This document shows, piece after piece, positions 1-9,982 of a stretch of 64,000 nucleotides of DNA. The translations under genes were made by a program, and so were the position numbers. The number at the start of each line of letters is the position of its first letter. Position 1 is the stretch's first letter. The DNA is from G963669295 sp963669295 (GTDB lineage: Bacteria; Bacteroidota; Bacteroidia; Flavobacteriales_D; CALLUQ01): NCBI GenBank assembly GCA_963669295.1, contig OY769938.1, positions 372,001-436,000 on the forward strand, in the 5' to 3' direction. Below the pieces are notes generated by a model that saw only the letters and a program-made list of their open reading frames with translations, did not search any database and had not been told where the DNA came from.

Positions 1-1350
1 TCCAATATATTTATCCTGAGTTTTTTACTCATCATTCTTGCAGGAACCGGGTTACTTATGTTGCCCGAAATGACCAATCCATTGGATCAAAGCATGAACT
101 TTTTGGATGCTTTATTTACCTCAACCAGTGCTACATGCGTAACGGGGTTAATTGTTGAAGATACTGCTACATTTTTCACTTTTAAAGGGCAAATTGTAAT
201 CTTGATTCTCATTAAGCTTGGTGGGTTAAACATTATTGCTTTTGGCTCTTTCATTGCTTTAATGTCGAAGTTTGGTGTTGGAGTAAAACAGCATACTGTA
301 ATTGAAGATTTTGTCAATAAAGATTCCGTATTGAGCAGTAAAGGAATGTTAGGTAAAGTTATCATTTTCAGTATTCTCATAGAGCTTATTGGCACCTTAT
401 GGATGTATTTTTCGTGGGGAGATGTCTCATTTAAAAGCAATGGTGAGAGGATGTTCTTTTCTGTCTTTCATTCGGTATCGGCCTTTAACAATGCCGGACT
501 TTCCTTATTTACTGATGGACTTTACAATGAAGCCGTGCGTACTAACTACATGATTCATAACATCATTACTTTTCTGGTGTTTTTTGGGGCACTCGGTATG
601 ATGGCCATCTTCGATGTTTTTAGCATCAGAAACATTAGAAGTCGTCTAAAAAACAAATGGAGGCAAATATCTTTTGGTTCTAAAATTGCGCTCTATTTTT
701 CACTTGGGCTGGTAGCCTTCGGAACCATAGCTTACTATTTGTTGGAGTACGATAATACACTAAAAGGTCAAGGGTTTACAGGAGCATTTACTACCTCTTT
801 GTTTCAGTCTGTAACGCGCACATCCGGTTTCAATACGGTAGATATTGGCGCGATGAGTACTCCAATGCTAGTGCTTATGATCTTTTTAATGTTCATTGGT
901 TCATCATCAAGCTCCACCGGAGGGGGAATTAAAACCTCTACTTTTGCCTTGCTTTGGGCTTCTATTATTGCCACTGTAAAAGGCAAAAGAAATACGGAAT
1001 TGTTTAAACGAACCATTTCCAATGATCTTGTATTTCGAGCATTCTCCGTATTGCTGTTCTTTATCCTGGGCAACATGGTAGGCATTTTCATCCTCACCAT
1101 TTCAGAAAGTCACATTTTAGAACAACCCAACCGATCTATTCTCGATCTCATTTTTGAAGAAGTTTCGGCCTTTGGTACGGTAGGGCTTTCCACCGGAATT
1201 ACAGGAGAATTATCAACGGTTGGGAAAGTTGTTATAATTATATCGATGTTTGTAGGACGAATTGGAACATTAACCATTGCTTATTTGTTTGGTAAGCAAC
1301 TGGTGAGTAAAAATTATAAATATCCGCAAGGACATACCATGGTAGGATAG
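1..1350 (+). CDS. TrkH/KtrB-family potassium uptake protein, 5' end missing
   Basis: This is the membrane channel subunit of a Trk/Ktr potassium uptake system, which normally works with a cytoplasmic TrkA/KtrA gating protein. The reading frame is open from the first base of the window, so the true start lies upstream and only about 449 residues are visible. The four pore loops typical of the family are recognisable: TSATCVTG near nucleotide 130, [13 protein letters not shown] near 465, [10 protein letters not shown] near 805 and [14 protein letters not shown] near 1155. Each has the conserved glycine of the selectivity filter. Long hydrophobic segments separate them. The stop codon TAG shares its last base with the GTG start of the next gene, so the two are probably co-transcribed. 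No trkA partner is visible here; it may lie upstream. Confidence 0.93.
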   Translation, partial: SNIFILSFLLIILAGTGLLMLPEMTNPLDQSMNFLDALFTSTSATCVTGLIVEDTATFFTFKGQIVILILIKLGGLNIIAFGSFIALMSKFGVGVKQHTVIEDFVNKDSVLSSKGMLGKVIIFSILIELIGTLWMYFSWGDVSFKSNGERMFFSVFHSVSAFNNAGLSLFTDGLYNEAVRTNYMIHNIITFLVFFGALGMMAIFDVFSIRNIRSRLKNKWRQISFGSKIALYFSLGLVAFGTIAYYLLEYDNTLKGQGFTGAFTTSLFQSVTRTSGFNTVDIGAMSTPMLVLMIFLMFIGSSSSSTGGGIKTSTFALLWASIIATVKGKRNTELFKRTISNDLVFRAFSVLLFFILGNMVGIFILTISESHILEQPNRSILDLIFEEVSAFGTVGLSTGITGELSTVGKVVIIISMFVGRIGTLTIAYLFGKQLVSKNYKYPQGHTMVG

Positions 1351-2078
1351 TGGAAAAAACCGTTAAACCATATAAAGAAGTTGATTCAGGTAAAAAAGAG
1401 CAAGTAGCTCAGATGTTTGATAATATCTCTGGCAACTATGACTTCCTCAATCACTTTTTTTCGATGGGCATTGATTTCATCTGGCGCAAGAAAACCATCA
1501 AATTGCTCAAGAAAGATCAGCCCGAATATATGCTCGACATTGCTACAGGCACTGGTGATTTTGCTATAGCCGCACTAAAAATTAACCCAAAAAAGGTGAT
1601 TGGTGTTGATATTTCTAACGGCATGTTGGAAAAGGGACGAGAAAAACTCAAGAAGAAAAAGCTGGAAGGTAAGATTGAGTTGAAGTACGGTGACTCTGAA
1701 AACCTTCCTTTCGATGACAATGAATTCAATGCCATAACGGTAGGATTTGGAGTTCGAAATTTCGAAAATTTAGAAAAGGGCTTGAGTGATATGCGAAGAG
1801 TATTGAAGCCCAATGGTACTGCTGCAATCCTTGAGTTTTCTAAGGCTAAAAAATTCCCCATTAAACAATTGTACAACTTCTATTTTCGAAGGGTTATTCC
1901 ATTGTTAGGTAAACTCATTTCAAAAGATAAATCAGCGTATACTTACCTTCCGGAATCGGTAGAAGCATTTCCTGAAGGGGAAGATTTCTTAGCCATTATG
2001 AGGCATGTAGGTTATCGCGATGTAAAGTGCATCCCAGTATCAGGAGGTATTGCTTCGATCTATCTTGGTAAGAAATAA
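1350..2078 (+). CDS. ubiE: Demethylmenaquinone methyltransferase (UbiE/MenG)
   Basis: This SAM-dependent C-methyltransferase carries out the last step of menaquinone synthesis, methylating demethylmenaquinone at the inner membrane face. The 242-residue length is normal for the family. Residues 30-48 match the first UbiE signature ([11 protein letters not shown] followed by an IW-R-KK stretch), residues 62-70 are the SAM-binding motif LDIATGTGD, and [15 protein letters not shown] near residue 150 matches the second signature. The start is a GTG that overlaps the TAG stop of the upstream trkH by one base, which suggests translational coupling. The porT gene follows directly, a gene order that recurs in Bacteroidota. 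Confidence 0.93.
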   Translation: MEKTVKPYKEVDSGKKEQVAQMFDNISGNYDFLNHFFSMGIDFIWRKKTIKLLKKDQPEYMLDIATGTGDFAIAALKINPKKVIGVDISNGMLEKGREKLKKKKLEGKIELKYGDSENLPFDDNEFNAITVGFGVRNFENLEKGLSDMRRVLKPNGTAAILEFSKAKKFPIKQLYNFYFRRVIPLLGKLISKDKSAYTYLPESVEAFPEGEDFLAIMRHVGYRDVKCIPVSGGIASIYLGKK

Positions 2079-2100
2079 ACCCCAATTATTTTCGTTTCAA

Positions 2101-2108
2101 TACCTTTG
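2101..2108 (+). promoter_or_regulatory. -7 element of porT promoter
   Basis: TACCTTTG matches the Bacteroidota sigma-A -7 consensus TAnnTTTG and lies 20 bases before the porT start. I see no good TTG -33 element at the usual distance. Confidence 0.5.
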
Positions 2109-2127
2109 AAGGCTATTAATCGCTAAT

Positions 2128-2850
2128 TTGAAAAGAATAATACTCATATTGTTAACGGTATTTCTGGCTTTAGGCAGCACTTTTAATGCTAATGCACAAC
2201 GCGAGAAACCTAAGAACTTGCCGAATTTCGATAGCAAGCGACTTCACTTTGGCTTCTTACTAGGGTATGGATCGGCCAGTTTTTACATGAACCAGAAACC
2301 TGATTTTTCCTTTGAAGACTCCTTACTGGTTTTGGAAGTGAAGAAACAACCTGGTTTTAGCCTTGGCATTGTTTCGGAGCTGCACCTTAACAAAAACATT
2401 GGTGTACGCTTTCTACCATCCCTCTCTTTCCAGGATCGAGCATTACACTACACCTTCCTGGAAGCTGATTCATCGCTTAAATTCACGGAAAAAAGAGTAG
2501 AATCCACATTCCTTGATTTTCCCATTAACTTAAAGTTACGAACCGACAGGGTTAACAACTTCGCAGCCTATATAGTAACGGGCGCCAAATACAGTATGGA
2601 TATGGCATCACAACAAGATGTAAACAATGCTGTAAGTGACGACATTACCGTAAAAATTAGGAAGAACGATATTTCGGCAGAGATTGGTGGTGGCACCGAT
2701 TTTTTTCTCAAATACTTTAAGTTTGGGATCGAACTTAAATTATCGGTAGGCCTTAATAATGTATTGGTGCCCGAAAACACCAAATGGTCGGCTCCCATCT
2801 CCAAGCTACGTACCCGCATGGTACACCTTACTTTTACTTTCGAGGGTTAA
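2128..2850 (+). CDS. porT: PorT-family type IX secretion protein
   Basis: PorT is an outer-membrane beta-barrel protein needed for type IX secretion in Bacteroidota. The 240-residue product starts with a clear signal peptide (about residues 1-23, ending near NANAQ), followed by alternating beta-barrel strands such as RLHFGFLLGYGSASFYMN and a C-terminal barrel strand ending in aromatic/hydrophobic residues. The chosen start is a TTG at 2128; no ATG lies between the -7 element TACCTTTG at 2101-2108 and the signal peptide. Its position right behind ubiE supports the call, since this pair is a known neighbourhood for porT/sprT. Two type IX cargo proteins occur later in the window. The call rests on length, topology and context. 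Confidence 0.85.
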   Translation: MKRIILILLTVFLALGSTFNANAQREKPKNLPNFDSKRLHFGFLLGYGSASFYMNQKPDFSFEDSLLVLEVKKQPGFSLGIVSELHLNKNIGVRFLPSLSFQDRALHYTFLEADSSLKFTEKRVESTFLDFPINLKLRTDRVNNFAAYIVTGAKYSMDMASQQDVNNAVSDDITVKIRKNDISAEIGGGTDFFLKYFKFGIELKLSVGLNNVLVPENTKWSAPISKLRTRMVHLTFTFEG

Positions 2851-2880
2851 AATACCTACTGCTCCTCTGTTAGAAAATAA

Positions 2881-2888
2881 TACCTTTG
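2881..2888 (+). promoter_or_regulatory. -7 element before FAD oxidoreductase gene
   Basis: TACCTTTG matches TAnnTTTG and lies 17 bases before the ATG at 2905. Confidence 0.5.
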
Positions 2889-2904
2889 TTTTTCAATTGT
2901 TAAT

Positions 2905-4464
2905 ATGCCGCGCGAATTACAACTTTCTTTATCACCACAACAAGCTGGGGAGGAACATCTACTTAAAAGAAATGTAGCTTCTGTCTTGCGTGTTAAAGAA
3001 GCTGAGATTAAACACATCCAACCTTTAAAGCGTTCTATTGATGCACGAGGAAGGAACGTTAAGATTCATTTAAAAGTAGCGGTATATCTTAACGAGCAGG
3101 TGCCAGATTTCACCATCCCTCCTATTGATTATCCCAATGTAACTAACAAAACACATGCTGTAATTATTGGCGCTGGCCCTGCCGGGTTGTTTGCTGCACT
3201 ACGGCTTATTGAATTGGGGGTAAAGCCTATCGTGCTTGAACGCGGTAAAAATGTGCGAGAACGTCGCCGCGACCTGGCAGCAATCAACAAAGAACATTTG
3301 GTCAACCCCGACTCTAATTATTGTTTTGGTGAAGGCGGTGCCGGTACTTATTCGGATGGAAAACTATATACACGCTCTAAAAAAAGAGGAGATGTGCAAC
3401 GTATTCTATCTACTCTGGTTGCCTTTGGTGCCTCGCCTAACATTATGGTAGATGCACACCCTCACATTGGCACCAATAAGTTGCCTGAAATAATTGTTGC
3501 CATGCGGGAAGCCATCATTGCTGCTGGTGGAGAAATTCATTTCAATACAAGGGTTACTGATCTGTGTATTGCAGAAAGTAAAATAACTGGAGTGGTAACT
3601 CAACACAACGATACCATCGATACCCAGCAAGTGATTCTTGCCACCGGCCATTCTGCACGAGATATTTTTGAGCTATTGGAACGCAAGCAGATATTGATTG
3701 AGCAAAAGCCTTTTGCTATGGGAGTGCGAATTGAACACCCACAATCGATTATTGATGCAATACAATATAAATGTGATGAAAGAGGAGAACACCTACCACC
3801 AGCATCATACAGCTTAGTACATCAAGTAAAAGGACGAGGGGTTTATTCCTTCTGCATGTGCCCGGGGGGCATTATTGCTCCATGTGCTACAAGTCCCGGA
3901 GAAGTGGTTACCAATGGATGGTCTCCCTCCAAACGCAACAACCCTTTTGCCAACTCAGGAATCATTGTTCCGGTAGAAGTAGAAGACATACGGCCATACG
4001 AACAATATGGTGCTTTAGCAGGCATGCGCTACCAACAAGCTGTAGAACAAACAGCATGGAAAGCTGGCGGACAAACACAAACTGTACCTGCACAGCGGTT
4101 GGTTGACTTTGTGGAAGAAAAGCTATCAAGCTCATTGCCTAAAACTTCTTATCAGCCAGGAGTTAAAAGTGCCTTATTGCATGAAGTATTGCCCGAATCG
4201 ATCTACCAACGCCTTCGCATTGGACTCAAAACATTTGGCAAAAAAATGAGGGGATATTATACCAACGAGGCCGTACTTCATGCTGTAGAATCAAGAACCT
4301 CATCGCCAGTGCGTATACCAAGAGATAAGGTAACGTTGGAACACCTACAAATAAAAGGGTTGTACCCTTGTGGAGAAGGTGCTGGTTATGCTGGTGGAAT
4401 TGTTTCCGCAGCCATTGATGGAGAAAAATGTGCTGAACAATGTGCTACAACAATCGTTAAGTAA
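2905..4464 (+). CDS. NAD(P)/FAD-dependent oxidoreductase (COG2509 type)
   Basis: This is a cytoplasmic flavoprotein of the FAD-dependent dehydrogenase group COG2509; the physiological substrate is not known. Of 519 residues, the first 80 form a small N-terminal domain typical of this group. The dinucleotide-binding motif GAGPAG is at 89-94. It is followed by the family-specific segments CFGEGGAGTYSDGKLYTR and MCPGGIIAPCATSPGEVVTNG, and near the C-terminus GLYPCGEGAGYAGGIVSAA, which closes the FAD site. The length is normal. The gene has its own -7 element 17 bases upstream and is followed by an independent promoter, so it is probably monocistronic. I would not assign a reaction beyond flavin-dependent redox chemistry. 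Confidence 0.88.
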   Translation: MPRELQLSLSPQQAGEEHLLKRNVASVLRVKEAEIKHIQPLKRSIDARGRNVKIHLKVAVYLNEQVPDFTIPPIDYPNVTNKTHAVIIGAGPAGLFAALRLIELGVKPIVLERGKNVRERRRDLAAINKEHLVNPDSNYCFGEGGAGTYSDGKLYTRSKKRGDVQRILSTLVAFGASPNIMVDAHPHIGTNKLPEIIVAMREAIIAAGGEIHFNTRVTDLCIAESKITGVVTQHNDTIDTQQVILATGHSARDIFELLERKQILIEQKPFAMGVRIEHPQSIIDAIQYKCDERGEHLPPASYSLVHQVKGRGVYSFCMCPGGIIAPCATSPGEVVTNGWSPSKRNNPFANSGIIVPVEVEDIRPYEQYGALAGMRYQQAVEQTAWKAGGQTQTVPAQRLVDFVEEKLSSSLPKTSYQPGVKSALLHEVLPESIYQRLRIGLKTFGKKMRGYYTNEAVLHAVESRTSSPVRIPRDKVTLEHLQIKGLYPCGEGAGYAGGIVSAAIDGEKCAEQCATTIVK

Positions 4465-4490
4465 GCAGAACCAGAGCAAAAAAAATCTCC

Positions 4491-4498
4491 TACATTTG
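4491..4498 (+). promoter_or_regulatory. -7 element before phosphatase-superfamily gene
   Basis: TACATTTG matches TAnnTTTG; the ATG follows at 4506, leaving a very short leader. Confidence 0.45.
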
Positions 4499-4505
4499 TA
4501 ACCAC

Positions 4506-5474
4506 ATGAAAAAAACTGCTACTCCCTTATTGCTAATTATGGGGCTCCTTTTTGGCCTTTTCGCTTTTACCTCTTTTAAAGGAGGGAGTGAAGACGATAA
4601 AACTGCTACCAAGCCTTATAAAACGAAAAACGTTATTGTGTTGGTGATTGATGGCCCAAGACACTCTGAAACCTGGGGCGACTCCTTGTTTCAACATATT
4701 CCAAGCATGTCGGCCATGACCAGAGAAGGCGTATTGTGCAGCGACTTCAGGAATGAAGGGCCTACTTATACCATTTCAGGGCATACCGCCATTACTACCG
4801 GAGTACATCAAAAAATCAGCAATGGTGGTAAAAAATTACCTAAAAACCCCTCCATATTCCAGTACTATTTAAAGCAAAAGAGTTTACATAAAAATCAAGC
4901 CTGGGTAATTGCCAGCAAGGGGAAATTAAGAGTATTAGGCAATACCAAAAATAAAGAGTGGGCCAATATATACACCCCCTCTGTAAATTGTGGCATCAAT
5001 GCTTCAGGGTATGGCTATGGTAAAGATGAAAACACCTGGAAAGATGTAGAGTATATTTTAGAAACACATCATCCAAGCCTGGTATTGATCAATTTATTGG
5101 ACGTTGACGTGCGTGGACATGCCAATCAATGGGATAACTACTTGCGAGCCATTAAAAACTGTGATGCTTATGCCAAAAGGCTTTGGGAAATTATTCAAAG
5201 TGATGTGCAATATGAAGACCAAACCACCTTATTCATCACCAACGATCATGGAAGACATCTTGATGGCGTGAAAACCGGGTTTGTTTCTCATGGCGATGGA
5301 TGTGAAGGTTGTAGAAAAATTAGCTTACTCGCACTTGGTCCTGACTTTAAGCAAGGCGCCATTGTTGATAAACGTTACGATCAGGTAGACATTACCGCCA
5401 CTATTGCTGAACTGTTGGGTATTGACATGCCCACCGGGAAAGGCAAGGTGATCAAAGAACTATTTAAGGATTAG
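4506..5474 (+). CDS. Secreted alkaline phosphatase-superfamily hydrolase
   Basis: The 322-residue product has an N-terminal hydrophobic segment (residues 7-24) that acts as a signal peptide or membrane anchor, so it should work in the periplasm or at the surface. It belongs to the alkaline phosphatase/sulfatase/nucleotide pyrophosphatase superfamily of two-metal hydrolases. Expected metal ligands are visible: D49 in VLVIDG, a nucleophile in PTYTISGH (T87, T89 or S91), D201 and H205 in LDVDVRGH, D247 and H248 in TNDHGRH, and H262 in SHGDG. The SHGDGCEGCR segment has two cysteines that could form a disulfide. Phosphatase, phosphodiesterase and sulfatase activity cannot be told apart from sequence alone. 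The gene's end overlaps the convergent rRNA methyltransferase gene by 11 bases. Confidence 0.82.
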   Translation: MKKTATPLLLIMGLLFGLFAFTSFKGGSEDDKTATKPYKTKNVIVLVIDGPRHSETWGDSLFQHIPSMSAMTREGVLCSDFRNEGPTYTISGHTAITTGVHQKISNGGKKLPKNPSIFQYYLKQKSLHKNQAWVIASKGKLRVLGNTKNKEWANIYTPSVNCGINASGYGYGKDENTWKDVEYILETHHPSLVLINLLDVDVRGHANQWDNYLRAIKNCDAYAKRLWEIIQSDVQYEDQTTLFITNDHGRHLDGVKTGFVSHGDGCEGCRKISLLALGPDFKQGAIVDKRYDQVDITATIAELLGIDMPTGKGKVIKELFKD

Positions 5475-6207
5475 CTCTTCTTTTAAATTCGGCACAAATT
5501 ACAGCCGTAGCACTTGCTACGTTTAACGATTCCGCTGTTCCATAAGATGGAATGGTAATGGGTTGTGTAAATGGCAGCAGTAGATCATCAATACCATGTG
5601 ATTCGCTCCCCATAACAATGATTCCTTCTTGCGACAATGTTTTATCGTAAATGCTGGTGCCCTCCATTACTGCCCCATAGACAGGTATGACACCCTCAAT
5701 AGATTGCAACACCTCTTCCAGGTTTACATATTGCACCTTAACCCTAAACAGCGCCCCCATGGTTGCCTGTACCACTTTCGGGTTGTAGCATGCTACTGTA
5801 CCATGTGAGCAAAGTACTGTTTCAATGCCAAACCAATCGGCAATTCGAATGATAGTACCCAGGTTACCTGGGTCGTTAATGCGATTGAGTGCTAACGTTA
5901 ATTTCCCTTGCAATTGACTTGCTTCAAACGGGTTTTGTGGGATACGAGCAATGGCCAGCACCTCATTGGGAGTCTTCAGTCCACTAATGCGCTCCAACTC
6001 ATTTAACTTTATCAGAGTTACCGAAACCTTTTGGTTCTTCTCGTTACATTGCCACTTTTCAGTAGCATACACCGAATGCACTTCAACTTGTGAGGCCATT
6101 AGCTCTTCTACCAACTTCACTCCTTCCACCACAAACAGTCCATGTTCATCACGGCACTTTTTTTGTTGTAGTGACCGAATAAACTTTATTTGATTTTTTG
6201 ACAACAT
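5464..6207 (-). CDS. SpoU/TrmH-family RNA 2'-O-methyltransferase
   Basis: This enzyme is predicted to methylate a ribose 2'-hydroxyl in rRNA or tRNA using SAM, with the trefoil-knot (SPOUT) fold. Of 247 residues, the first about 95 form the substrate-binding domain (EHGLFVVEGVKLVEEL). The three SpoU motifs follow: NRINDPGNLGTIIRIADW at 109-125, IIVMGSESHGI at 196-205, and IPSYGTAESLNVASATAV at 219-236. The gene lies head to head with tamL, an arrangement common in Bacteroidota. Which nucleotide it modifies cannot be told; the product is close to the RlmB/TrmH group but shorter than some members. Confidence 0.9.
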   Translation of the reverse strand: MLSKNQIKFIRSLQQKKCRDEHGLFVVEGVKLVEELMASQVEVHSVYATEKWQCNEKNQKVSVTLIKLNELERISGLKTPNEVLAIARIPQNPFEASQLQGKLTLALNRINDPGNLGTIIRIADWFGIETVLCSHGTVACYNPKVVQATMGALFRVKVQYVNLEEVLQSIEGVIPVYGAVMEGTSIYDKTLSQEGIIVMGSESHGIDDLLLPFTQPITIPSYGTAESLNVASATAVICAEFKRRANP

Positions 6208-6233
6208 AACAATACGTCAGCACGTAAATTTTA

Positions 6234-6241
6234 TAGATTTG
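6234..6241 (+). promoter_or_regulatory. -7 element of tamL promoter
   Basis: TAGATTTG matches TAnnTTTG and supports the TTG start of tamL at 6271, because no in-frame ATG lies between it and the lipoprotein signal. Confidence 0.5.
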
Positions 6242-6270
6242 TAAAGTTAGCAAATCCCATCAATCAGTAC

Positions 6271-8778
6271 TTGACCGGTCGTTTTAAATATAGCTTTTTA
6301 CTTCTCCTCATCGCAGTGACTATCTTCTCGGCATGCAACCCTACCAAAAAGTTAAAAGAGGGAGAATACCTGGTAGATAAAAACATCATAAAAGGGAGTA
6401 CAAAAGGGCTCGACGGAGAAGAATTGTACAGCATCCTGAAACAAAAACCCAACCGTAAGATACTTGGCTTGTTTCGTTTTCATTTGGCGGCCTATAACTT
6501 GCCCAACAATGAAAAGATAGAAGCCAAGATCAAAAAGAAGAAAGAAAAAACGGACCGTAAAAATACCAAGCGAATTGCAAAGGGGAAATTACCTAAAGAG
6601 CGCAACCTTGTGTTTGGCGAGTGGTTGATGACTGTTGTTGGTGAACCACCAGTAATACTTGACTCTGCTTTGATTTACAAGTCAACCAAACAACTGGGGC
6701 TATACCTTGAGCGCAAAGGTTTCTTTGATGGTAATGTGCAAGATTCAGTGGTGGTAAATGCTGAGAAGAAAAAAGCTGAAGTCTATTATCTACTTGAACC
6801 CAAGACTCCTTATACCATCAAAGACACGCTGCATGTAATTACTGATCCAAGGTTGTATTATGTTATTGGTAGATCGTATAAGGATGCACTATTGAAGCCA
6901 GGAGAAAATTTTGATATTGATGTGTTGGATGCTGAGCGTGATAGAATTACTCGTTGGCTGCGTGATAGAGGATATATCTTTTTCAATAAAAATTACATTA
7001 GGTACGATGCCGATAGTGCACTAAGCTCACATCAAGTGAATGTTACCATGGAAGTAAAAAACATGAGTAAGGTTCCCAAAGAAAACCCCGACACTCTTCT
7101 TGAGGAATTTCACATTCCCTACAAGATTCATCACGTTGAATTTCATACCAACTTCGATGCAAAAACCAAGGAAGATGCCATCACCGACACCTTGCATTTT
7201 AACGACCACACCTTTTATTATACCGACAAATTGCAATACAGTCCCCGCCTGCTTATCCAATCAATCTTTTTGCGAAAGGGTAAATTTTACAAGCTTAAAT
7301 ACGTAGAACGTTCCTACAGGCGACTTTCAGCACTCGGAATTTTTCAATCCATTAACATCGATTTTCAAATCAGTAAGGAAGATCCAGAAATGCTTGACTG
7401 CATCATTTATCTTACTCCTACCAAGGAAAAGTTTTTCATGGCAGAATCGAAGGGAACCAACACGGGCAGTAACCTGGGGGTATCGGCCAACCTTACTTAC
7501 TCCAACAAAAATACTTTTGGAGGTGCCGAGTTACTTACCTTAACCATTGCCGGAGGGTTTGAAGCACAGAACTTGTTAACAGAAGACCAGTCGGCAGAAT
7601 CAAGTGAAACAATTTTAGAAGACATCAACATCCTGAAATCTCTGAACACCATAGAGTTTGGACCAAGTCTTTCAGTGCGAATTCCTAAATTGTTCTTATC
7701 TCCTTTTAAGATGGAAAGCATTTCGCGTTCTGCTATGCCCATGTCTACCATCTCAACCGGACTAAACTTCCAGCAGCGTCCTGATTATACCCGACGCATC
7801 AGCAACATCTCATTAGGTTATGAATGGATTGAAACCAAAACAAAAGTACACCGATTTAGTCCTATCGATTTTAGCCTTATAAAAATCAATAAGTCACAAT
7901 CTTTTGAAGACCAGCTGAACGAGATTAATGATCAATTCTTGATTAACAGTTACCAGGATCACTTAACCATAGCCTCTAAGTATTCGTTCACGTCGAACAG
8001 TCAAACCCTAATGAAAATTAAGCATAGGAAGTTTTTCGTATACTACCGGGGTGGGGTAGAATTAGCTGGCAACTTACTGCGATTTGCTCATAAAACGTTC
8101 AACGCGCCTCTTGCCGAATCGGGCAGCTACGAAGTTTTCAATGTACCGTTCGCCCAATTTATTAAGCTTGATAATGATGTGCGCATATATCGCCCTTTCC
8201 CTAATGGGAGTCAACTGGTAGGGCGAGCTGCTACTGGCATCGGTATCGCCTTAAAAAACCTAACGGTATTGCCTTTTGAGAAAAGCTATTTTACTGGAGG
8301 AGCTAATGGACTACGTGCATGGAAAGCAAGATCAATAGGCCCTGGCTCTTACCTTGACCCTAAAAACACATTCGATAAAATTGGTGATTTAATGCTAGAG
8401 ACTAACCTCGAATACCGGTTTGATCTAGTAGATCCTATTAAAGGGGCATTCTTTATGGATGCTGGTAATATATGGCTCCTTAACTCTGACAGTTTACGTC
8501 CGGGAGGGGAATTTGACTTCAACCGATTCTATAACGAGATTGCCATTGGTGCTGGTGTTGGTTTGCGATTAGACCTTACTTTCTTCATCATTCGATTTGA
8601 TTTTGCCCTACAGGTAAAAGATCCATCATTGGCCAAAGGAGAACGATGGGTTTGGGAACCCAAAACGGAGTATAACAATACCATCGATACATACAATAGT
8701 GAATTTACTCCCGATCCTTTAATTGGTCCTTATAAACCCCGGTTTAATTTTAACCTGGGAATTGGTTATCCTTTTTAG
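6271..8778 (+). CDS. tamL: TamL: Omp85-family lipoprotein (BamA/TamA-like)
   Basis: This 835-residue outer-membrane protein belongs to the Omp85 family. It starts with a lipoprotein signal whose lipobox ends IFSAC, with the lipidated cysteine at residue 22. Lipidation separates TamL of Bacteroidota from proteobacterial TamA. Residues 23-400 contain POTRA-like segments, and about residues 400-835 form the surface-antigen barrel. The barrel includes YFTGGANGLRAWKARSIGPG, which resembles the conserved loop 6 motif of Omp85 proteins, and it ends in an aromatic residue (GIGYPF). It probably helps insert or assemble outer-membrane proteins. No tamB follows; the next gene is fbaB. The divergent SpoU methyltransferase gene is its usual neighbour. 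The start is a TTG, supported by the promoter element 30 bases upstream. Confidence 0.88.
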   Translation: MTGRFKYSFLLLLIAVTIFSACNPTKKLKEGEYLVDKNIIKGSTKGLDGEELYSILKQKPNRKILGLFRFHLAAYNLPNNEKIEAKIKKKKEKTDRKNTKRIAKGKLPKERNLVFGEWLMTVVGEPPVILDSALIYKSTKQLGLYLERKGFFDGNVQDSVVVNAEKKKAEVYYLLEPKTPYTIKDTLHVITDPRLYYVIGRSYKDALLKPGENFDIDVLDAERDRITRWLRDRGYIFFNKNYIRYDADSALSSHQVNVTMEVKNMSKVPKENPDTLLEEFHIPYKIHHVEFHTNFDAKTKEDAITDTLHFNDHTFYYTDKLQYSPRLLIQSIFLRKGKFYKLKYVERSYRRLSALGIFQSINIDFQISKEDPEMLDCIIYLTPTKEKFFMAESKGTNTGSNLGVSANLTYSNKNTFGGAELLTLTIAGGFEAQNLLTEDQSAESSETILEDINILKSLNTIEFGPSLSVRIPKLFLSPFKMESISRSAMPMSTISTGLNFQQRPDYTRRISNISLGYEWIETKTKVHRFSPIDFSLIKINKSQSFEDQLNEINDQFLINSYQDHLTIASKYSFTSNSQTLMKIKHRKFFVYYRGGVELAGNLLRFAHKTFNAPLAESGSYEVFNVPFAQFIKLDNDVRIYRPFPNGSQLVGRAATGIGIALKNLTVLPFEKSYFTGGANGLRAWKARSIGPGSYLDPKNTFDKIGDLMLETNLEYRFDLVDPIKGAFFMDAGNIWLLNSDSLRPGGEFDFNRFYNEIAIGAGVGLRLDLTFFIIRFDFALQVKDPSLAKGERWVWEPKTEYNNTIDTYNSEFTPDPLIGPYKPRFNFNLGIGYPF

Positions 8779-8810
8779 CCTCCTCTATCTCCACGAAAAA
8801 GTTTTTTTGT

Positions 8811-8818
8811 TAGCTTTG
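8811..8818 (+). promoter_or_regulatory. -7 element of fbaB promoter
   Basis: TAGCTTTG matches TAnnTTTG, 36 bases before the ATG chosen for fbaB. Confidence 0.5.
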
Positions 8819-8853
8819 CAGCCTACGTAAAGTTGAACCAAAAGAATAAGTCA

Positions 8854-9912
8854 ATGGCTTACGATAAAATAGCGGAATTACTAGGAAATGAAGCAGATTC
8901 TCTTTTGAATCATCAATGCCAAACCATCGATAAAAACAGCCTCCATTTACCGGGCAATGATTTTGTAGATCGAGTATTTTCAAATACCAATCGCAGTAAC
9001 CAGGTGCTAAAAAGCTTACAATCTATTTATGATCATGGACGATTAGGAGGTACTGGCTATGTCTCTATTCTACCTGTAGATCAGGGGTTGGAACATTCCG
9101 GTGGTGCATCATTTGCGCCTAATCCAATTTACTTTGACCCTGAAAACATTGTGAAGTTGGCCATTGAAGGTGGGTGTAATGCCGTTGCTTCTACTTATGG
9201 AGTGTTGGCGGCATGCTCTAGAAAATATGCGCACAAAATTCCTTTTATCGTAAAAATCAATCACAACGAATTGTTGACTTATCCCAACAAGTTTGATCAA
9301 GTGATGTTTGGTAGTATAGAAGATGCATGGAACATGGGTGCTGCTGCCGTTGGAGCAACCATTTACTTTGGTTCAGAAGAGTCGTCGCGTCAAATCATTG
9401 AAGTATCCCAAGCATTTGAACGTGCTCATGAACTAGGCATGGCAACCATCTTATGGTGCTACTTGCGTAACAGCGATTTTAAGAAAGATGGCGTTGATTA
9501 TCATGCAGCATCTGACATTACTGCTCAAGCCAACCACATTGGAGTAACCATTCAGGCTGACATTATAAAGCAAAAACTTCCTGTAAACAATGGTGGTTTC
9601 AATGCCATTGGGTTTGGAAAAACACACGACAAAGTATACAGCGAGCTTTCTTCTGATCACCCTATTGATTTGTGCCGTTATCAAGTAGCCAATTGCTACA
9701 TGGGACGTGCAGGACTCATTAACTCGGGTGGAGCTTCAGGTGGAGCTTCTGATTTAGCCGAAGCAGTAAAAACAGCCGTTATCAATAAGCGTGCTGGTGG
9801 GCAGGGGCTTATTTCAGGACGTAAAGCATTCCAAAAACCTATGGAAGAAGGCATTTCACTATTGAACGCCATTCAAGACGTTTACCTTGAAAACAAGGTG
9901 TCCGTCGCCTAA
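8854..9912 (+). CDS. fbaB: Class I fructose-bisphosphate aldolase (FbaB/DhnA type)
   Basis: This cytoplasmic enzyme cleaves or forms fructose 1,6-bisphosphate in glycolysis and gluconeogenesis through a Schiff-base lysine, without metal. From the ATG at 8854 it has 352 residues, typical of the bacterial DhnA-type aldolases. Recognisable segments are [11 protein letters not shown], which carries the conserved aspartate, [13 protein letters not shown], and [16 protein letters not shown]. The C-terminal phosphate-binding glycine-rich stretch [12 protein letters not shown] is followed by [19 protein letters not shown] at 8833 would add seven residues. The ATG start [11 protein letters not shown] agrees better with family N-termini. 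The gene has its own promoter element and is likely monocistronic. Confidence 0.92.
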   Translation: MAYDKIAELLGNEADSLLNHQCQTIDKNSLHLPGNDFVDRVFSNTNRSNQVLKSLQSIYDHGRLGGTGYVSILPVDQGLEHSGGASFAPNPIYFDPENIVKLAIEGGCNAVASTYGVLAACSRKYAHKIPFIVKINHNELLTYPNKFDQVMFGSIEDAWNMGAAAVGATIYFGSEESSRQIIEVSQAFERAHELGMATILWCYLRNSDFKKDGVDYHAASDITAQANHIGVTIQADIIKQKLPVNNGGFNAIGFGKTHDKVYSELSSDHPIDLCRYQVANCYMGRAGLINSGGASGGASDLAEAVKTAVINKRAGGQGLISGRKAFQKPMEEGISLLNAIQDVYLENKVSVA

Positions 9913-9982
9913 AAAACTAGACTAAGCGAAAGGAAATGCTATAATTGTGTTTTCTAAATCCGATTTTCTAACTTAGCTTACT